64,000 nucleotides of DNA from Microbispora sp. NBC_01189. Its GTDB lineage: Bacteria; Actinomycetota; Actinomycetes; Streptosporangiales; Streptosporangiaceae. The stretch covers positions 5,699,501-5,763,500 of the forward strand of contig NZ_CP108581.1 in assembly GCF_036010665.1 (NCBI RefSeq), given 5' to 3'. The notes beneath the pieces were generated by a model, which ran no database searches, was not told the DNA's origin, and saw only the letters and a program-made list of their open reading frames with translations. Below are positions 18,986 to 33,400 of this stretch, piece after piece. The translations under genes were made by a program, and so were the position numbers. Position 1 is the stretch's first letter; each line of letters begins with the position of its first letter.

Positions 18986-19222
18986 CTCGATTCCCTTTCT
19001 CGTTCGATCAGAAGACCCGTCGGTGACGTTCGGCGAGGTCTCCACCCGCTCCCAAAGGGCAGCTGATGCACCTTCCCCGGTGTCAGACGCCACGGAAGGC
19101 GACGCGGATGGGGACCTGGCCGGGCGGGTCGGTTCCCCGGGGGAACCGGCATGGGTGGGGATCCGTTGGGTAGTCACCGGCGGCACAGCCGCGAATCCGC
19201 GAGTAATGCGGCGTAATGGGGG

Positions 19223-23819
<4,597 letters not shown>

Positions 23820-23914
23820 CCGGGACCGTACCGGCCGGGGTAGAGAGCACGCGAGCCCCGGTGGCGGAGGGCGGAGTGGCGGAGCCGGACGGCGGAGGGG
23901 GGTACGCTCTCGCC

Positions 23915-25579
23915 GTGCGTTCCGCGTCGTCCATGCGTCCAGAGGCGGTCCAGGCCCGCCCGCTGTCCGCGCTCGCGTCCCTGCTCGGCCCGTCGTCGTC
24001 GGCCGTACCCTCCCCCGGAGCGCGGGTGGTCCGCGGCGCCGTCACCGGCGTCACCCTCGACTCGCGCCGGGTGCGGCGCGGCGATCTGTACGTGGCGGTG
24101 GCCGGGGCCTCCCGGCACGGCGCGGAGTTCGCCGGCGCCGCCCTCGCGGCGGGCGCGGCTGCGATCCTCACCGACCCCGAGGGCCGTGACGCGGCCGTGG
24201 CCACGGGCCTGCCGGTGCTCGTCGTGCCCGACCCGCGGGCGGTGCTCGGGCAGGTCGCCTCCTGGGTGTACGGCAAGCCCGCGGCCGGCATCACCCTCAT
24301 CGGCGTGACCGGCACCAGCGGCAAGTCGACCTCCACCTTCCTGCTGGAGGCGGGACTGCGGGCGGCGGGCCACCGCACCGGCCTCGTCGGCGGCGTGGAG
24401 ATCCGCGCCGGGGACGTGCGGTTCACCCCCGACCTGACCACCCCCGAGGCGACCGACCTGCAGGGCCTGTTCGCGCTGATGCGCGAGCAGGGCGTGAGCG
24501 CCGCGGCCATGGAGGTCTCCAGCCACGCGCTGGCCCTCGGCCGGGTGGACGGCCTCTTCTACGATGTGTCGATCTTCACGAACCTGTCGCAGGACCACCT
24601 GGACTTCCACCGGGACCTGGACGACTACTTCGCGGCCAAGGCGCGCCTGTTCACCCCCGAGCTCAGCCGCCTCGGGGTGGTGAACGCCGACGACGCCCAC
24701 GGCCGCGAGCTGGCCGGCACGGCCAAGATCCCGATCATCACGTTCTCCGCCTCGGGAGCGCCGGAGGCCGACTGGCGCGCCGAGGACGTGCGCCTCGGCT
24801 CCGCCGGCAGCAGATTCCGCCTCGTCGGTCCCGGAGGCGTGGAGGCCGACGTGGCGGTGGCGCTGCCCGGGCCGTTCAACGTGGCCAACACGCTCGGCGC
24901 GCTGGTCGCGCTGGTGGAGACGGGCGTCCCGCTGCAGGCCGCGGTGACCGGCGTCGGCGAGTTCACCGGCGTCCCCGGCCGGATGGAGCGCGTGCCGGGC
25001 GACGGCGACGTGCCCGGGGACGTGCAGGTGATCGTCGACTACGCGCACAAGCCGGGCGCGGTGGAGTCGGTGCTCCGATCGCTGCGGGCGGTGCTGGACG
25101 ACGGCCCGGACAAGGGGCCGGACAAAAGACCGGACAAGAGACCGGGTGACAGGCCGGACGGGGGACCCGGCGGGCGCCTGGTCGTCGTGCTCGGCTGCGG
25201 CGGCGACCGCGACCGCGGCAAGCGCCCCCTGATGGGCGAGGCCGCCGCCCGCCTCGCCGACGTGGCGATCCTGACCAGCGACAATCCTCGTACGGAGGAC
25301 CCGCTCGCGATCCTCGCCGCGATGCTGGAGGGCGCTCTGCGGGTACCCCTGCAGGAGAGGGCGCACGTCGTCGTGGAGCCGGATCGGGCGGCCGCCATCC
25401 GCCTGGCCGTCGGCGGTGCTTCGCCCGGAGATGTGGTAGTTGTGGCGGGCAAGGGACACGAGCTGGGGCAGTATGTCGGGGGCGAGGTCATCCCCTTCGA
25501 CGACCGTGAGGTGGCCGCAGCGGCCCTCGCGGAGCGGAACCGGGCACGGCGGGCCGCAGGGGAGACCGCCGGTGCGTGA
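23915..25579 (+). CDS. murE: UDP-MurNAc-tripeptide synthetase (MurE, meso-diaminopimelate type)
   Basis: A 554-residue Mur ligase that adds the third residue to UDP-MurNAc-Ala-Glu. Visible features are VTGTSGKSTST (P-loop), TTPEATDLQ, MEVSSHALALGRVDG, SQDHLDFHRDLDDYFAAK and VDYAHKPGAVE. The DNPRTEDP motif is the one that selects meso-diaminopimelate. A run of PDK/PGD repeats (25103-25170) lengthens the loop before VVVLGCGGDRDRGKRP. GTG 23915 is preceded by GGAGGGG; GTG 23876 and ATG 23933 are alternatives. It follows ftsI by about 95 bp. Confidence 0.93.
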   Translation: MRSASSMRPEAVQARPLSALASLLGPSSSAVPSPGARVVRGAVTGVTLDSRRVRRGDLYVAVAGASRHGAEFAGAALAAGAAAILTDPEGRDAAVATGLPVLVVPDPRAVLGQVASWVYGKPAAGITLIGVTGTSGKSTSTFLLEAGLRAAGHRTGLVGGVEIRAGDVRFTPDLTTPEATDLQGLFALMREQGVSAAAMEVSSHALALGRVDGLFYDVSIFTNLSQDHLDFHRDLDDYFAAKARLFTPELSRLGVVNADDAHGRELAGTAKIPIITFSASGAPEADWRAEDVRLGSAGSRFRLVGPGGVEADVAVALPGPFNVANTLGALVALVETGVPLQAAVTGVGEFTGVPGRMERVPGDGDVPGDVQVIVDYAHKPGAVESVLRSLRAVLDDGPDKGPDKRPDKRPGDRPDGGPGGRLVVVLGCGGDRDRGKRPLMGEAAARLADVAILTSDNPRTEDPLAILAAMLEGALRVPLQERAHVVVEPDRAAAIRLAVGGASPGDVVVVAGKGHELGQYVGGEVIPFDDREVAAAALAERNRARRAAGETAGA

Positions 25580-25607
25580 GGCGGTGTTACGGGGCGTCCC
25601 AGGCGTC

Positions 25608-25652
25608 CCGGTCCACGGTGCCCCGGTGCATGGCGCGCCGGTTCATGGGGGC
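25608..25652 (+). repeat. Degenerate 15-bp repeat in the murE-murF gap
   Basis: Three diverged 15-bp units, each starting CCGGT and containing CATGG or CACGG, at 25608-25622, 25623-25637 and 25638-25652. They occupy the centre of the 108-bp gap between murE and murF. Confidence 0.6.
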
Positions 25653-25687
25653 CCGACAAGCGACGCGAAAGAGAGCAGGACAGACAC

Positions 25688-27055
25688 ATGATCCCGTTGC
25701 CGCTGGCCCGGGTCGCCGAGATCACGTCCGGAGCCCTGAACGGTCTGGCCGACCCCGCGGCCGTGGTCCGAGGACCGGTCGTGATCGACTCGCGGGCGGT
25801 CGTGCCCGGCTCGCTCTTCGTGGCTATCAAGGGGGAGCGGGCCGACGGGCACGACTTCGCCCGGCAGGCCCACGAGGCGGGCGCCGTCGCGGTCCTCGCC
25901 ACCCGGCCGGTCGACGCGCCGGCCGTGATCGTGGGGGACCCCCAGACCGCCCTGGCCGCCCTGGCGCACGCCGTGGTGACGGAGCTTCCCGGCGCGACCG
26001 TGGTGGGCGTGACCGGATCCGCGGGCAAGACCACCACCAAGGACCTGCTGGCCGGTCTCGCCGCCCGGATGGGCCCGACGGTCGCGCCGGTCGGCTCGTA
26101 CAACAACGAGATCGGCCACCCGCTGACCGTGCTCAAGGCCGACGAGGGCACCCGGTTCCTCGTGCTCGAACTGAGCGCGCGCAACATCGGCCACATCGCC
26201 TACCTGGCGGAGATCGCCCCGCCGCGCATCGGCGTGGTGCTGAACGTCGGCACCGCCCACCTCGGCGTGTTCGGCGGCAAGGAGGCGATCGCCCGGGCCA
26301 AGGGCGAGCTCGTCGAGGCGCTGCCCGCCGACGGGACCGCGGTGCTCAACGCCGACGATCCGCTGGTCGGTGAGATGGCCGGCCGTACGAAGGCCAGGGT
26401 GACCTGGTTCGGCCGCTCGGCCCGCGCGCACGTGCGCGCGGAGGACGAGACGCTCGACGCGGCCGGCCGCGCCTCGTTCACGCTGCGCACGCCGTCCGGC
26501 GCCGCCCCGGTGCGGCTGCGCCTGCACGGCGCGCACGCCGTCGAGAACGCCCTGGCCGCCGCGGCCGCCGCCTACGAGCTGGGCCTGCCGGTGGCGGCCA
26601 TCGCCGAGGAGCTCTCGGCGGCCGAGCCGCGCAGTCGCTGGCGGATGGAGGTCACCGACCGGCCCGACGGCGTGACCGTGATCAACGACGCGTACAACGC
26701 CAACCCCGACTCCATGCGGGCCGCCTTCGGCAGTCTCGGGGTCATCGGCGCGGGGCGGCGGCGGTTCGCCGTGATCGCCGCGCTGCGCGAGCTGGGCGAG
26801 GACGGCCCGGCGCTGAACGAGGCCCTCGGGCGGCTGGCCGCCGGCGCGGGGCTGGAAGCGGTGATCGTCGTGGGGGAGGACGCCGGGCCGGTGCTCAGGG
26901 GCGCCCCCGGCGCGATCCACGTGCCCGACGCCGCCGCGGCGGCGCGGGAGTTGTCGGACCGGCTCGCGCCCGGGGACGCGGTGCTGGTGAAGGGGCCGCG
27001 CGCGGCCGGGCTGGAACGGGTCGCCGAGGCGATCCTCGGAGGTGACACCCGGTGA
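25688..27055 (+). CDS. murF: UDP-MurNAc-tripeptide D-alanyl-D-alanine ligase
   Basis: A 455-residue Mur ligase that adds D-Ala-D-Ala to make UDP-MurNAc-pentapeptide. Key features: [27 protein letters not shown] (in parts) in the N-terminal domain, [14 protein letters not shown] (P-loop), [20 protein letters not shown], and [13 protein letters not shown] in the C-terminal domain. Length is normal. GAGAGCAGGA precedes ATG 25688. The end overlaps mraY as GTGA. Confidence 0.96.
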   Translation: MIPLPLARVAEITSGALNGLADPAAVVRGPVVIDSRAVVPGSLFVAIKGERADGHDFARQAHEAGAVAVLATRPVDAPAVIVGDPQTALAALAHAVVTELPGATVVGVTGSAGKTTTKDLLAGLAARMGPTVAPVGSYNNEIGHPLTVLKADEGTRFLVLELSARNIGHIAYLAEIAPPRIGVVLNVGTAHLGVFGGKEAIARAKGELVEALPADGTAVLNADDPLVGEMAGRTKARVTWFGRSARAHVRAEDETLDAAGRASFTLRTPSGAAPVRLRLHGAHAVENALAAAAAAYELGLPVAAIAEELSAAEPRSRWRMEVTDRPDGVTVINDAYNANPDSMRAAFGSLGVIGAGRRRFAVIAALRELGEDGPALNEALGRLAAGAGLEAVIVVGEDAGPVLRGAPGAIHVPDAAAAARELSDRLAPGDAVLVKGPRAAGLERVAEAILGGDTR

Positions 27056-28128
27056 GGAACATCCTCATCGCGGGGGCGATCTCGCTGCTGCTGTCCATGG
27101 TCGGCACGCCGCTGGCCATCCGGCTGTTCGCCCGGCGGGGCTACGGCCAGAACATCCGGGAGGAGGGCCCGTCGGGTCACTACGACAAGAAGGGCACTCC
27201 CACGATGGGCGGCACGGTGATCGTCATCGCCGCGCTGATCGGTTATTTCACGGCCCACGGGGTGACCGTCTTCTCGGCGGTCAGCGATCCCCCGACGGCC
27301 TCCGGCCTGCTGGTGCTGTTCCTGATGACCGGCCTGGGCGCGGTCGGCTTCCTCGACGACTTCATCAAGATCTACAAGCAGCGCAGCCTGGGCCTGCGCA
27401 GCGGCGCCAAGGCCGCCGGGCAGCTCGTGATCGGCGCGATCTTCGCGGTGCTGGTGCTGCGCTTCCCCAACGCCTACGCCGTCACCCCGGCCGACACCCA
27501 CGTGTCGTTCCTGCGGGACATCGGGCCGTCCATCGGGCTGATCGGCTTCGTCGTCTGGGTCCTGTTCTTCATCGTGGGCTTCTCCAACGCGGTGAACCTG
27601 ACCGACGGGCTCGACGGCCTGGCCTCCGGCGCCACCTGCCTGGTGCTCGCGGCGTACGTGCTGATCGGCAACTGGCAGCTGCGCAACAGCTGCACGACGG
27701 TCGGCTTCGGCCCCAACTGCTACTGGGTGCGGGACCCGCTCGACCTGGCGGTGGTCGCGGCGGCGGTGCTGGGGGCCTGCCTGGGCTTCCTGTGGTGGAA
27801 CGCCCCGCCCGCCAAGATCTTCATGGGCGACACCGGCTCGCTGGCCCTCGGCGGAGTGATCGCCGGCCTCGCCTTCACCACCCGGACGCAGCTCCTGCTG
27901 GTCATCCTGGGCGGCCTGTTCGCCCTCATCACGATGTCGGTGATCATCCAGGTCGGGTTCTTCAAGATGACCCGCAAACGGGTGTTCCGGATGGCTCCGC
28001 TCCAGCACCACTTCGAGCTGTCCGGCTGGGCCGAGACCACGATCGTGGTCCGCTTCTGGCTGATCGCCGCGCTGTGCGTGGCCGCCGGCCTCGGCCTGTT
28101 CTACCTCGAATGGATGCCGAAGCAGTGA
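27052..28128 (+). CDS. mraY: Phospho-N-acetylmuramoyl-pentapeptide-transferase
   Basis: A 358-residue integral membrane enzyme that makes lipid I from UDP-MurNAc-pentapeptide and undecaprenyl phosphate. About ten membrane helices are visible. Conserved loops are [29 protein letters not shown] with the Asp pair, [25 protein letters not shown] and [15 protein letters not shown] with the HHFE residues. GTG start in a GTGA overlap with murF. Length and order are standard. Confidence 0.97.
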   Translation: MRNILIAGAISLLLSMVGTPLAIRLFARRGYGQNIREEGPSGHYDKKGTPTMGGTVIVIAALIGYFTAHGVTVFSAVSDPPTASGLLVLFLMTGLGAVGFLDDFIKIYKQRSLGLRSGAKAAGQLVIGAIFAVLVLRFPNAYAVTPADTHVSFLRDIGPSIGLIGFVVWVLFFIVGFSNAVNLTDGLDGLASGATCLVLAAYVLIGNWQLRNSCTTVGFGPNCYWVRDPLDLAVVAAAVLGACLGFLWWNAPPAKIFMGDTGSLALGGVIAGLAFTTRTQLLLVILGGLFALITMSVIIQVGFFKMTRKRVFRMAPLQHHFELSGWAETTIVVRFWLIAALCVAAGLGLFYLEWMPKQ

Positions 28129-29486
28129 GTGTGGTCGTCGCCGGTCTCGGCGTGTCGGGCGCGGCCGCGGCCCGGGCCCTGGCCCGCCGCGGCGAGCGGG
28201 TGATCGTGCTGGAGGCGGTGGACGGCGAGCGGCAGCGCGCCGCCGCCGCCGATCTCGACGCCCTCGGGGTCGAGGTGCGGTTCGGCGAGCCCGCCCTGCC
28301 CGGGGACGCCTCGCTCGTGGTCACCTCGCCCGGCTGGCGGCCCGGTCATCCGCTCCTCGTCGCGGCGGAGAAGGCGGGCGCCGAGGTGATCGGGGAGGTC
28401 GAGCTGGCCTGGCGGCTGCGCGGGGAGCACGCCGCCCCCTGGCTGGCGCTGACCGGCACCAACGGCAAGACCACCGCCGTCCGCATGCTCGCCTCCATCC
28501 TGACGGCCGCCGGGCGCCGGGCCCTCGCCGTGGGCAACGTCGGCGTGCCGATCGTGGAGGCCGTGGACGGCCCCTACGACGTGCTGGCAGTCGAGCTGTC
28601 GAGTTTCCAGCTCCACTGGTCGTCGAGCCTCGCGCCGCTCGCGGGGGCCGTGCTCAACGTGGCGCCCGACCATATCGACTGGCACGGCTCGATGGAGGAG
28701 TACGCCGCGGCCAAGGCGCGGGTCTTCACCGGCGCCGGGACGGTCGTGTTCAACGCCGACGACGCGTGGTCGTCGCGCCTGGCCGAGCCGTACGCCTCCC
28801 GGGTGGGCTTCACGCTCGCCGTGCCGCGGCCCGGGCAGCTCGGGATCGTGGAGGACCTGCTGGTCGACCGGGCCTTCGTGGCCGACCCGGCGCGTACGGC
28901 GGAGGAGCTGGCCTCGCTGGAGGACGTGCGTCCCTTCGCGCCGCACAACGTCGCCAACGCGCTCGCCGCCGCGGCTTTGGCCCGCGCCCACGGCGTGCCG
29001 CCCGAGGCCGTACGGCGGGGACTGCGCGAGTTCACGCCCGACCCGCACCGCATCGCGCACGTCGCGACGGTGGGAGAGGTCGACTACGTGGACGACTCCA
29101 AGGCGACCAACCCGCACGCGGCCGCCGCGTCGCTGGCCGCCTATCCCTCGATCGTGTGGATCGCGGGCGGCCAGCTCAAGGGCGCCGACGTGAGCGACCT
29201 CGTACGGCAGGCCGCGCCCCGGCTGCGCGGCGCGGTGCTGCTGGGGGCCGACCGCGAGCTGATCCGCCGGGCATTGGCGCGACACGCCGCGAATGTCCCC
29301 GTCGTGGACGTGCCGGGGCAAGACACTGGGGTCATGGACCGTGTCGTCACCGAAGCCGCCCGGCTCGCCTCTCCGGGTGACACCGTGCTGCTCGCCCCCG
29401 CCGGGGCGTCACTGGACATGTACGCCGGCTACGCAGCGCGTGGGGAGGCCTTCGCCCGAGCCGTGCACCGCCTGGCGGCGCGGTGA
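28110..29486 (+). CDS. murD: UDP-MurNAc-L-alanine:D-glutamate ligase
   Basis: A Mur ligase of 458 residues that adds D-Glu. It begins with the Rossmann [17 protein letters not shown], then [15 protein letters not shown] (P-loop), [39 protein letters not shown] and [14 protein letters not shown] 28110 overlaps mraY by 19 bp; GTG 28125 forms a 4-bp GTGA overlap like its neighbours and is equally likely. Neither has a clear ribosome binding site. Ends in a GTGA overlap with ftsW. Confidence 0.95.
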   Translation: MDAEAVSVVVAGLGVSGAAAARALARRGERVIVLEAVDGERQRAAAADLDALGVEVRFGEPALPGDASLVVTSPGWRPGHPLLVAAEKAGAEVIGEVELAWRLRGEHAAPWLALTGTNGKTTAVRMLASILTAAGRRALAVGNVGVPIVEAVDGPYDVLAVELSSFQLHWSSSLAPLAGAVLNVAPDHIDWHGSMEEYAAAKARVFTGAGTVVFNADDAWSSRLAEPYASRVGFTLAVPRPGQLGIVEDLLVDRAFVADPARTAEELASLEDVRPFAPHNVANALAAAALARAHGVPPEAVRRGLREFTPDPHRIAHVATVGEVDYVDDSKATNPHAAAASLAAYPSIVWIAGGQLKGADVSDLVRQAAPRLRGAVLLGADRELIRRALARHAANVPVVDVPGQDTGVMDRVVTEAARLASPGDTVLLAPAGASLDMYAGYAARGEAFARAVHRLAAR

Positions 29487-29518
29487 GCGGCGGCGCGGTG
29501 AGCGGCGGCGCGGTGAGC
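29474..29518 (+). repeat. Perfect 15-bp triplication across the murD stop and ftsW start
   Basis: Three identical GGCGGCGCGGTGAGC units at 29474-29488, 29489-29503 and 29504-29518. Each contains a GTG in the ftsW frame (29483, 29498, 29513); the first also holds the murD TGA. The repeat is in frame and adds SGGAV units to FtsW. Confidence 0.97.
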
Positions 29519-30898
29519 GGCCGGACGCCGGGCGAGCAGACGCCGGGCGGCTGGGCCGGCGCCCAGGTCGCGGTGCTGCGTGAGCTGCTCGGCCGCCCGC
29601 TGACGTCCTACCACCTCGTGCTGGGCTGCAGCGCGCTGCTGCTCGCCCTCGGGCTGATGATGGTGCTGTCGGCGTCGAGCATCGAGGCGCTGCAGCGGAC
29701 CGGGAACCCGTTCTACTGGTTCGTCAAGCAGGTCACGTCGGTGGCGATCGGGCTCCCACTCATGTGGGTCTGCTCCCGGCTGCCGCAGCGGTTCTTCCGC
29801 CTTACCGGTTATCCGCTGATGGGCTTGTCGGTGCTCGGCCTGCTCATGGTCATCTTCCTCGGCCAGGAACTGCTGGGCGCCCAGCGGTGGATCGTCATCG
29901 GCCCGTTCTCCGTGCAGCCGTCGGAGCCGGCGAAGCTGGCCCTGGTGCTGTGGGGGGCCGACCTGCTCGCGGCGCGGGCGCGCGGCGGCCGCATCGAGTG
30001 GCGTCAGCTGCTGATCCCGCTGATGCCGGGCGTGGCCCTGCTGGCCGTCCTGGTCATGATCGGGCGCGACCTCGGCACGACGTTCGTGCTCATGATGATC
30101 TTCCTGGCGCTGCTCTGGGTGGTCGGCGCGCCCGTGCGGCTCTTCGGCGGCATCCTCGGGCTGCTCGCGCTGGCGACCGCGACTATGATCATCGCCGAGC
30201 CCTACCGGCTCCGCCGCCTGACCGGCTTCCTGAATCCCTGGGAGACCGCGCAGCACGAGGGGTTCCAGTCCGTGCAGGGGCTGATGGCGATGGGGTCGGG
30301 CGGCTGGTTCGGCATCGGGCTGGGCGCGAGCCGGCAGAAGTGGAACTATCTGCCCCACGCCGAGAGCGACTTCATCTTCTCCATCATCGGAGAGGAGCTC
30401 GGGCTGCTGGGCACGCTCGTGGTGGTCGCGCTGTTCGGCCTGCTCGGCTACGCGGGCCTGCGCATCGCCATGCGGACCAGGGACCCCTTCGTCCGGCTGG
30501 CGTCGGCCGCCGCCACCGCCTGGATCGCCGGGCAGGCCGTCGTCAACATCGGCGCGGTCATCGGGGTCTTCCCGGTCACCGGCATCCCGCTGCCGCTCGT
30601 GTCGTACGGCGGATCGGCGCTGCTGCCGACGCTCGCGGCGCTCGGCATGCTGCTGTCGTTCGCCAAGCGGGAGCCGGGCGCGGCCGAGGCGCTGGCGGCC
30701 CGTGGCCCCGGACCGGCCGCGCGGGCTCTAAGCTGGCTTGGCCTGAACGCCCGAGCCTGGCGCCGGCCCGCGTCCCCGCGCGAGGCCGTCCGGCGGACGG
30801 CACGGCCGCGTACGGCACGAGTGAAAACGACGCGGGAGCAGCCGCGGGAGCATTCGCGAGAACGTCCGCGGGAACATCCGCGAGAGAGCAGGGAGTGA
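29483..30898 (+). CDS. ftsW: SEDS-family lipid II polymerase FtsW
   Basis: A 471-residue SEDS glycosyltransferase that polymerises lipid II at the septum with the partner PBP. About ten membrane helices are visible, with LMMVLSASSIEALQ, QRWIVIGPFSVQPSEPAKLALV, GRDLGTTFVLMM, HAESDFIFSIIGEELGLLG and VSYGGSALLPTLAALGMLL. A cytoplasmic Arg-rich tail of about 80 residues ends the protein. The start lies in a triplicated 15-mer, giving three possible GTG starts (29483, 29498, 29513). murG begins 1 bp after its stop. Confidence 0.95.
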   Translation: MSGGAVSGGAVSGRTPGEQTPGGWAGAQVAVLRELLGRPLTSYHLVLGCSALLLALGLMMVLSASSIEALQRTGNPFYWFVKQVTSVAIGLPLMWVCSRLPQRFFRLTGYPLMGLSVLGLLMVIFLGQELLGAQRWIVIGPFSVQPSEPAKLALVLWGADLLAARARGGRIEWRQLLIPLMPGVALLAVLVMIGRDLGTTFVLMMIFLALLWVVGAPVRLFGGILGLLALATATMIIAEPYRLRRLTGFLNPWETAQHEGFQSVQGLMAMGSGGWFGIGLGASRQKWNYLPHAESDFIFSIIGEELGLLGTLVVVALFGLLGYAGLRIAMRTRDPFVRLASAAATAWIAGQAVVNIGAVIGVFPVTGIPLPLVSYGGSALLPTLAALGMLLSFAKREPGAAEALAARGPGPAARALSWLGLNARAWRRPASPREAVRRTARPRTARVKTTREQPREHSRERPREHPRESRE

Positions 30899-30899
30899 C

Positions 30900-31979
30900 A
30901 TGAGGGTGGTCCTCGCCGGCGGCGGGACGGCCGGCCACATCGAGCCGGCGCTCGCGCTGGCCGACGCGCTTCGCCGGCTCGACCCGAGGATCGGCATCAC
31001 CTGCCTCGGCACCGAGCGCGGACTCGAGACCCGCCTGGTGCCCGCGCGCGGCTACGAGCTGGAGCTCCTGCCCGCCGTGCCGCTGCCCCGCTCGCTCAGC
31101 CCCAAGCTCCTCACCGTGCCCGGCCGGCTCGCCGGGGCCATCGGCAGTGCCGCCGGGATCCTGGAGAGGGTCGGCGCGGACGTCCTGGTCGGCTTCGGCG
31201 GCTACGTCGCCACCCCCGCCTACCTCGGCGCCCGGCGGCGCGGCGTGCCGATCGTGGTCCACGAGGCCAACCCGCGGCCCGGCCTGGCCAACCGGCTCGG
31301 CGCCCGCCTCACCGAGCACGTCTTCACCGGGCACCCGGACGCCGTGCTCCCCAACGCGGAGTACGTCGGCATTCCGCTGCGCCGGGAGATCGGCATGATG
31401 GACCGCCTGTCGATGGGGGACAAGGCGCGGTCCTACTTCGGGCTGGAGTCCGACCGGGTGACGCTGCTGGTGTTCGGCGGCTCGCAGGGCGCCCGCTCGG
31501 TCAACCAGGCGGCGCTGGAGGCCGCGCCCCACCTGCGCGCCGCGGGTGTCCAGGTGCTGCACGTGGTCGGGCCGAAGAACACCGTCGAGATCGAGCCGCC
31601 GCCCGGCGACCCGCAGTACGTGATCCTCCCGTACGTCGACCGGATGGATCTCGCCTACGCCGCGGCCGACCTCGTCCTGTCCCGCGCGGGCGCCATGACC
31701 TGCGCCGAGCTGACCGCCGTGGGGCTGCCCGCGGCGTTCGTGCCGCTGCCGCACGGCAACGGCGAGCAGCGCCTCAACGCCGAGCCGATCGTCCGGGCCG
31801 GGGGCGGCCTGATGGTCGACGACGCGGACCTGTCGGCGGCCTGGATCGTCCACACGCTGCTGCCGATCCTGAACGACCCCGAGCGCGTGGTCGCGATGTC
31901 CGAGGCGGCCTCCCGGATGGGCCGCAAGGACGCCGACACGACGCTCGCCCGCAAGGTGCTGGAGATCGCTTCCCGATGA
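30900..31979 (+). CDS. murG: UDP-GlcNAc:lipid I GlcNAc transferase MurG
   Basis: A 359-residue GT-B glycosyltransferase that converts lipid I to lipid II on the inner face of the membrane. The N-terminal GGGTAGHIEPALALADAL loop, VGFGGYVATPAYL, VHEANPRPGLANR, FGGSQGARSVNQ and LVLSRAGAMTCAELTA are diagnostic. ATG 30900 has GAGAGCAGGGAG just upstream; it overlaps murC as ATGA. Length is standard. Confidence 0.97.
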   Translation: MRVVLAGGGTAGHIEPALALADALRRLDPRIGITCLGTERGLETRLVPARGYELELLPAVPLPRSLSPKLLTVPGRLAGAIGSAAGILERVGADVLVGFGGYVATPAYLGARRRGVPIVVHEANPRPGLANRLGARLTEHVFTGHPDAVLPNAEYVGIPLRREIGMMDRLSMGDKARSYFGLESDRVTLLVFGGSQGARSVNQAALEAAPHLRAAGVQVLHVVGPKNTVEIEPPPGDPQYVILPYVDRMDLAYAAADLVLSRAGAMTCAELTAVGLPAAFVPLPHGNGEQRLNAEPIVRAGGGLMVDDADLSAAWIVHTLLPILNDPERVVAMSEAASRMGRKDADTTLARKVLEIASR

Positions 31980-33400
31980 GTCTCGTCAAGCTCGTGGACC
32001 CCGTCCCGGCGGCCGACCTGGGGCGGGTGCACTTCATCGGCATCGGCGGCTCCGGAATGTCCGGCATCGCCCGGATCCTGCTCAAGCGGGGAGTGCCGGT
32101 GTCGGGCAGCGACGCGCGCCCGTCCGCGCAGCTGACCGAGCTGCGCGAGCTGGGGGCCACCGTCCACGTCGGCCACGCCGCCTCCCACATCAAGGACGTC
32201 GACACCGTCGTCGTCTCCACCGCGATCCGCGACTCCAACCCCGAGCTGGGCGAGGCGCTGCGCCAGAACCTGCGGGTGATCCCGCGCGCCGCGGCGCTGG
32301 CCTCGGTGATGTCCGGCCGCACCGGCATCGCCGTCGCCGGCACCCACGGAAAGACCACGACCACCTCCATGCTGACCGTGGCGCTGCAGAAGTGCGGCGA
32401 GGACCCGTCGTACTGCGTCGGAGGTCAGCTCGTCACGACCGGTCTCGGCGCCGACGACGGCACGGGCGAGGTGTTCGTGGCCGAGGCCGACGAGAGCGAC
32501 GGCTCCTTCCTCATGCTCGCGCCGCGGATCGCCGTCGTGACCAACGTCGAGGCCGACCACCTCGACAACTACGGAGACCCCCAGGCCGTCCACGACGGTT
32601 TCGCCCGCTTCGTCGAGCACGTCGGGTCGCTGCTGGTCGTCTGCGCCGACGACCCCGGTGCCGCCGCCCTGGTGCCGATCGCCCGCGAGCGGGGCCTCGC
32701 CGTCGTCACGTACGGCGAGAGCGCCGGGGTGGATCTGCGCACGACCGACGTCGCCCCGCGCGGGCTCGGCGTGGAGTTCCGGGTGGAGCTCGGCCCGGGT
32801 GCGCCCGGCGGGCCCGGACGCGGAGAGGTGCGCCTGGCCGTGCCCGGCCGGCACAACGCGGTCAACGCCACCGCGGTGATCGCCGTGGCGCTGCACCTCG
32901 GCCTGCGCTTCGACGACGTCAAGGAGGGCCTCGCCGCCTTCACCGGCGCCAAGCGGCGCTTCGAGTCCAAGGGCGAGGCCCGGGGCGTGACGGTCTTCGA
33001 CAGCTACGCCCACCACCCGACCGAGCTGACCGCCGACCTGCGGGCCGCCCGCGACGTGGTCGGCGGCGACGGCCGGGTCATCGCGGTCTTCCAGCCGCAT
33101 CTCTACTCGCGCACCCGGTTCTTCGCCGACGAGTTCGGCGCCGCGCTCGGCCTGGCGGACGAGGTCGTCGTGCTCGACGTGTACGGCGCGCGGGAGGACC
33201 CCGAGCCCGGCGTCTCCGGGGCGCTCGTCGCCGGGAAGGTGCCGCTGCCGGCCGAGCGGGTGGTCTACGCCCCCGACCGCGCGGCCGTGCCCGCCGTCGT
33301 CGCCGGCCGGGCCCGCGCCGGGGACATCGTCCTCACGATGGGCGCGGGGGACGTCACCGAGCTCGGCCCGCGAATCGTCGCGGAGCTGTCCGCCCGGTGA
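31976..33400 (+). CDS. murC: UDP-MurNAc:L-alanine ligase
   Basis: A 474-residue Mur ligase that adds the first L-Ala. Features: VHFIGIGGSGMSGIA (nucleotide-sugar binding), VAGTHGKTTTTSML (P-loop), EADESDGSFLMLAP, NVEADHLDNYGD, GAKRRFESKGEARG and DSYAHHPTELTADL. It ends in a GTGA overlap with ftsQ, so cell-wall precursor and division genes are coupled here. Confidence 0.97.
   Translation: MSLVKLVDPVPAADLGRVHFIGIGGSGMSGIARILLKRGVPVSGSDARPSAQLTELRELGATVHVGHAASHIKDVDTVVVSTAIRDSNPELGEALRQNLRVIPRAAALASVMSGRTGIAVAGTHGKTTTTSMLTVALQKCGEDPSYCVGGQLVTTGLGADDGTGEVFVAEADESDGSFLMLAPRIAVVTNVEADHLDNYGDPQAVHDGFARFVEHVGSLLVVCADDPGAAALVPIARERGLAVVTYGESAGVDLRTTDVAPRGLGVEFRVELGPGAPGGPGRGEVRLAVPGRHNAVNATAVIAVALHLGLRFDDVKEGLAAFTGAKRRFESKGEARGVTVFDSYAHHPTELTADLRAARDVVGGDGRVIAVFQPHLYSRTRFFADEFGAALGLADEVVVLDVYGAREDPEPGVSGALVAGKVPLPAERVVYAPDRAAVPAVVAGRARAGDIVLTMGAGDVTELGPRIVAELSAR

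Noticed and set aside
18986-19222. Small gene between mraZ and rsmH
   Set aside because: No ORF has both a ribosome binding site and a plausible product; longer frames there are shadows of rsmH.
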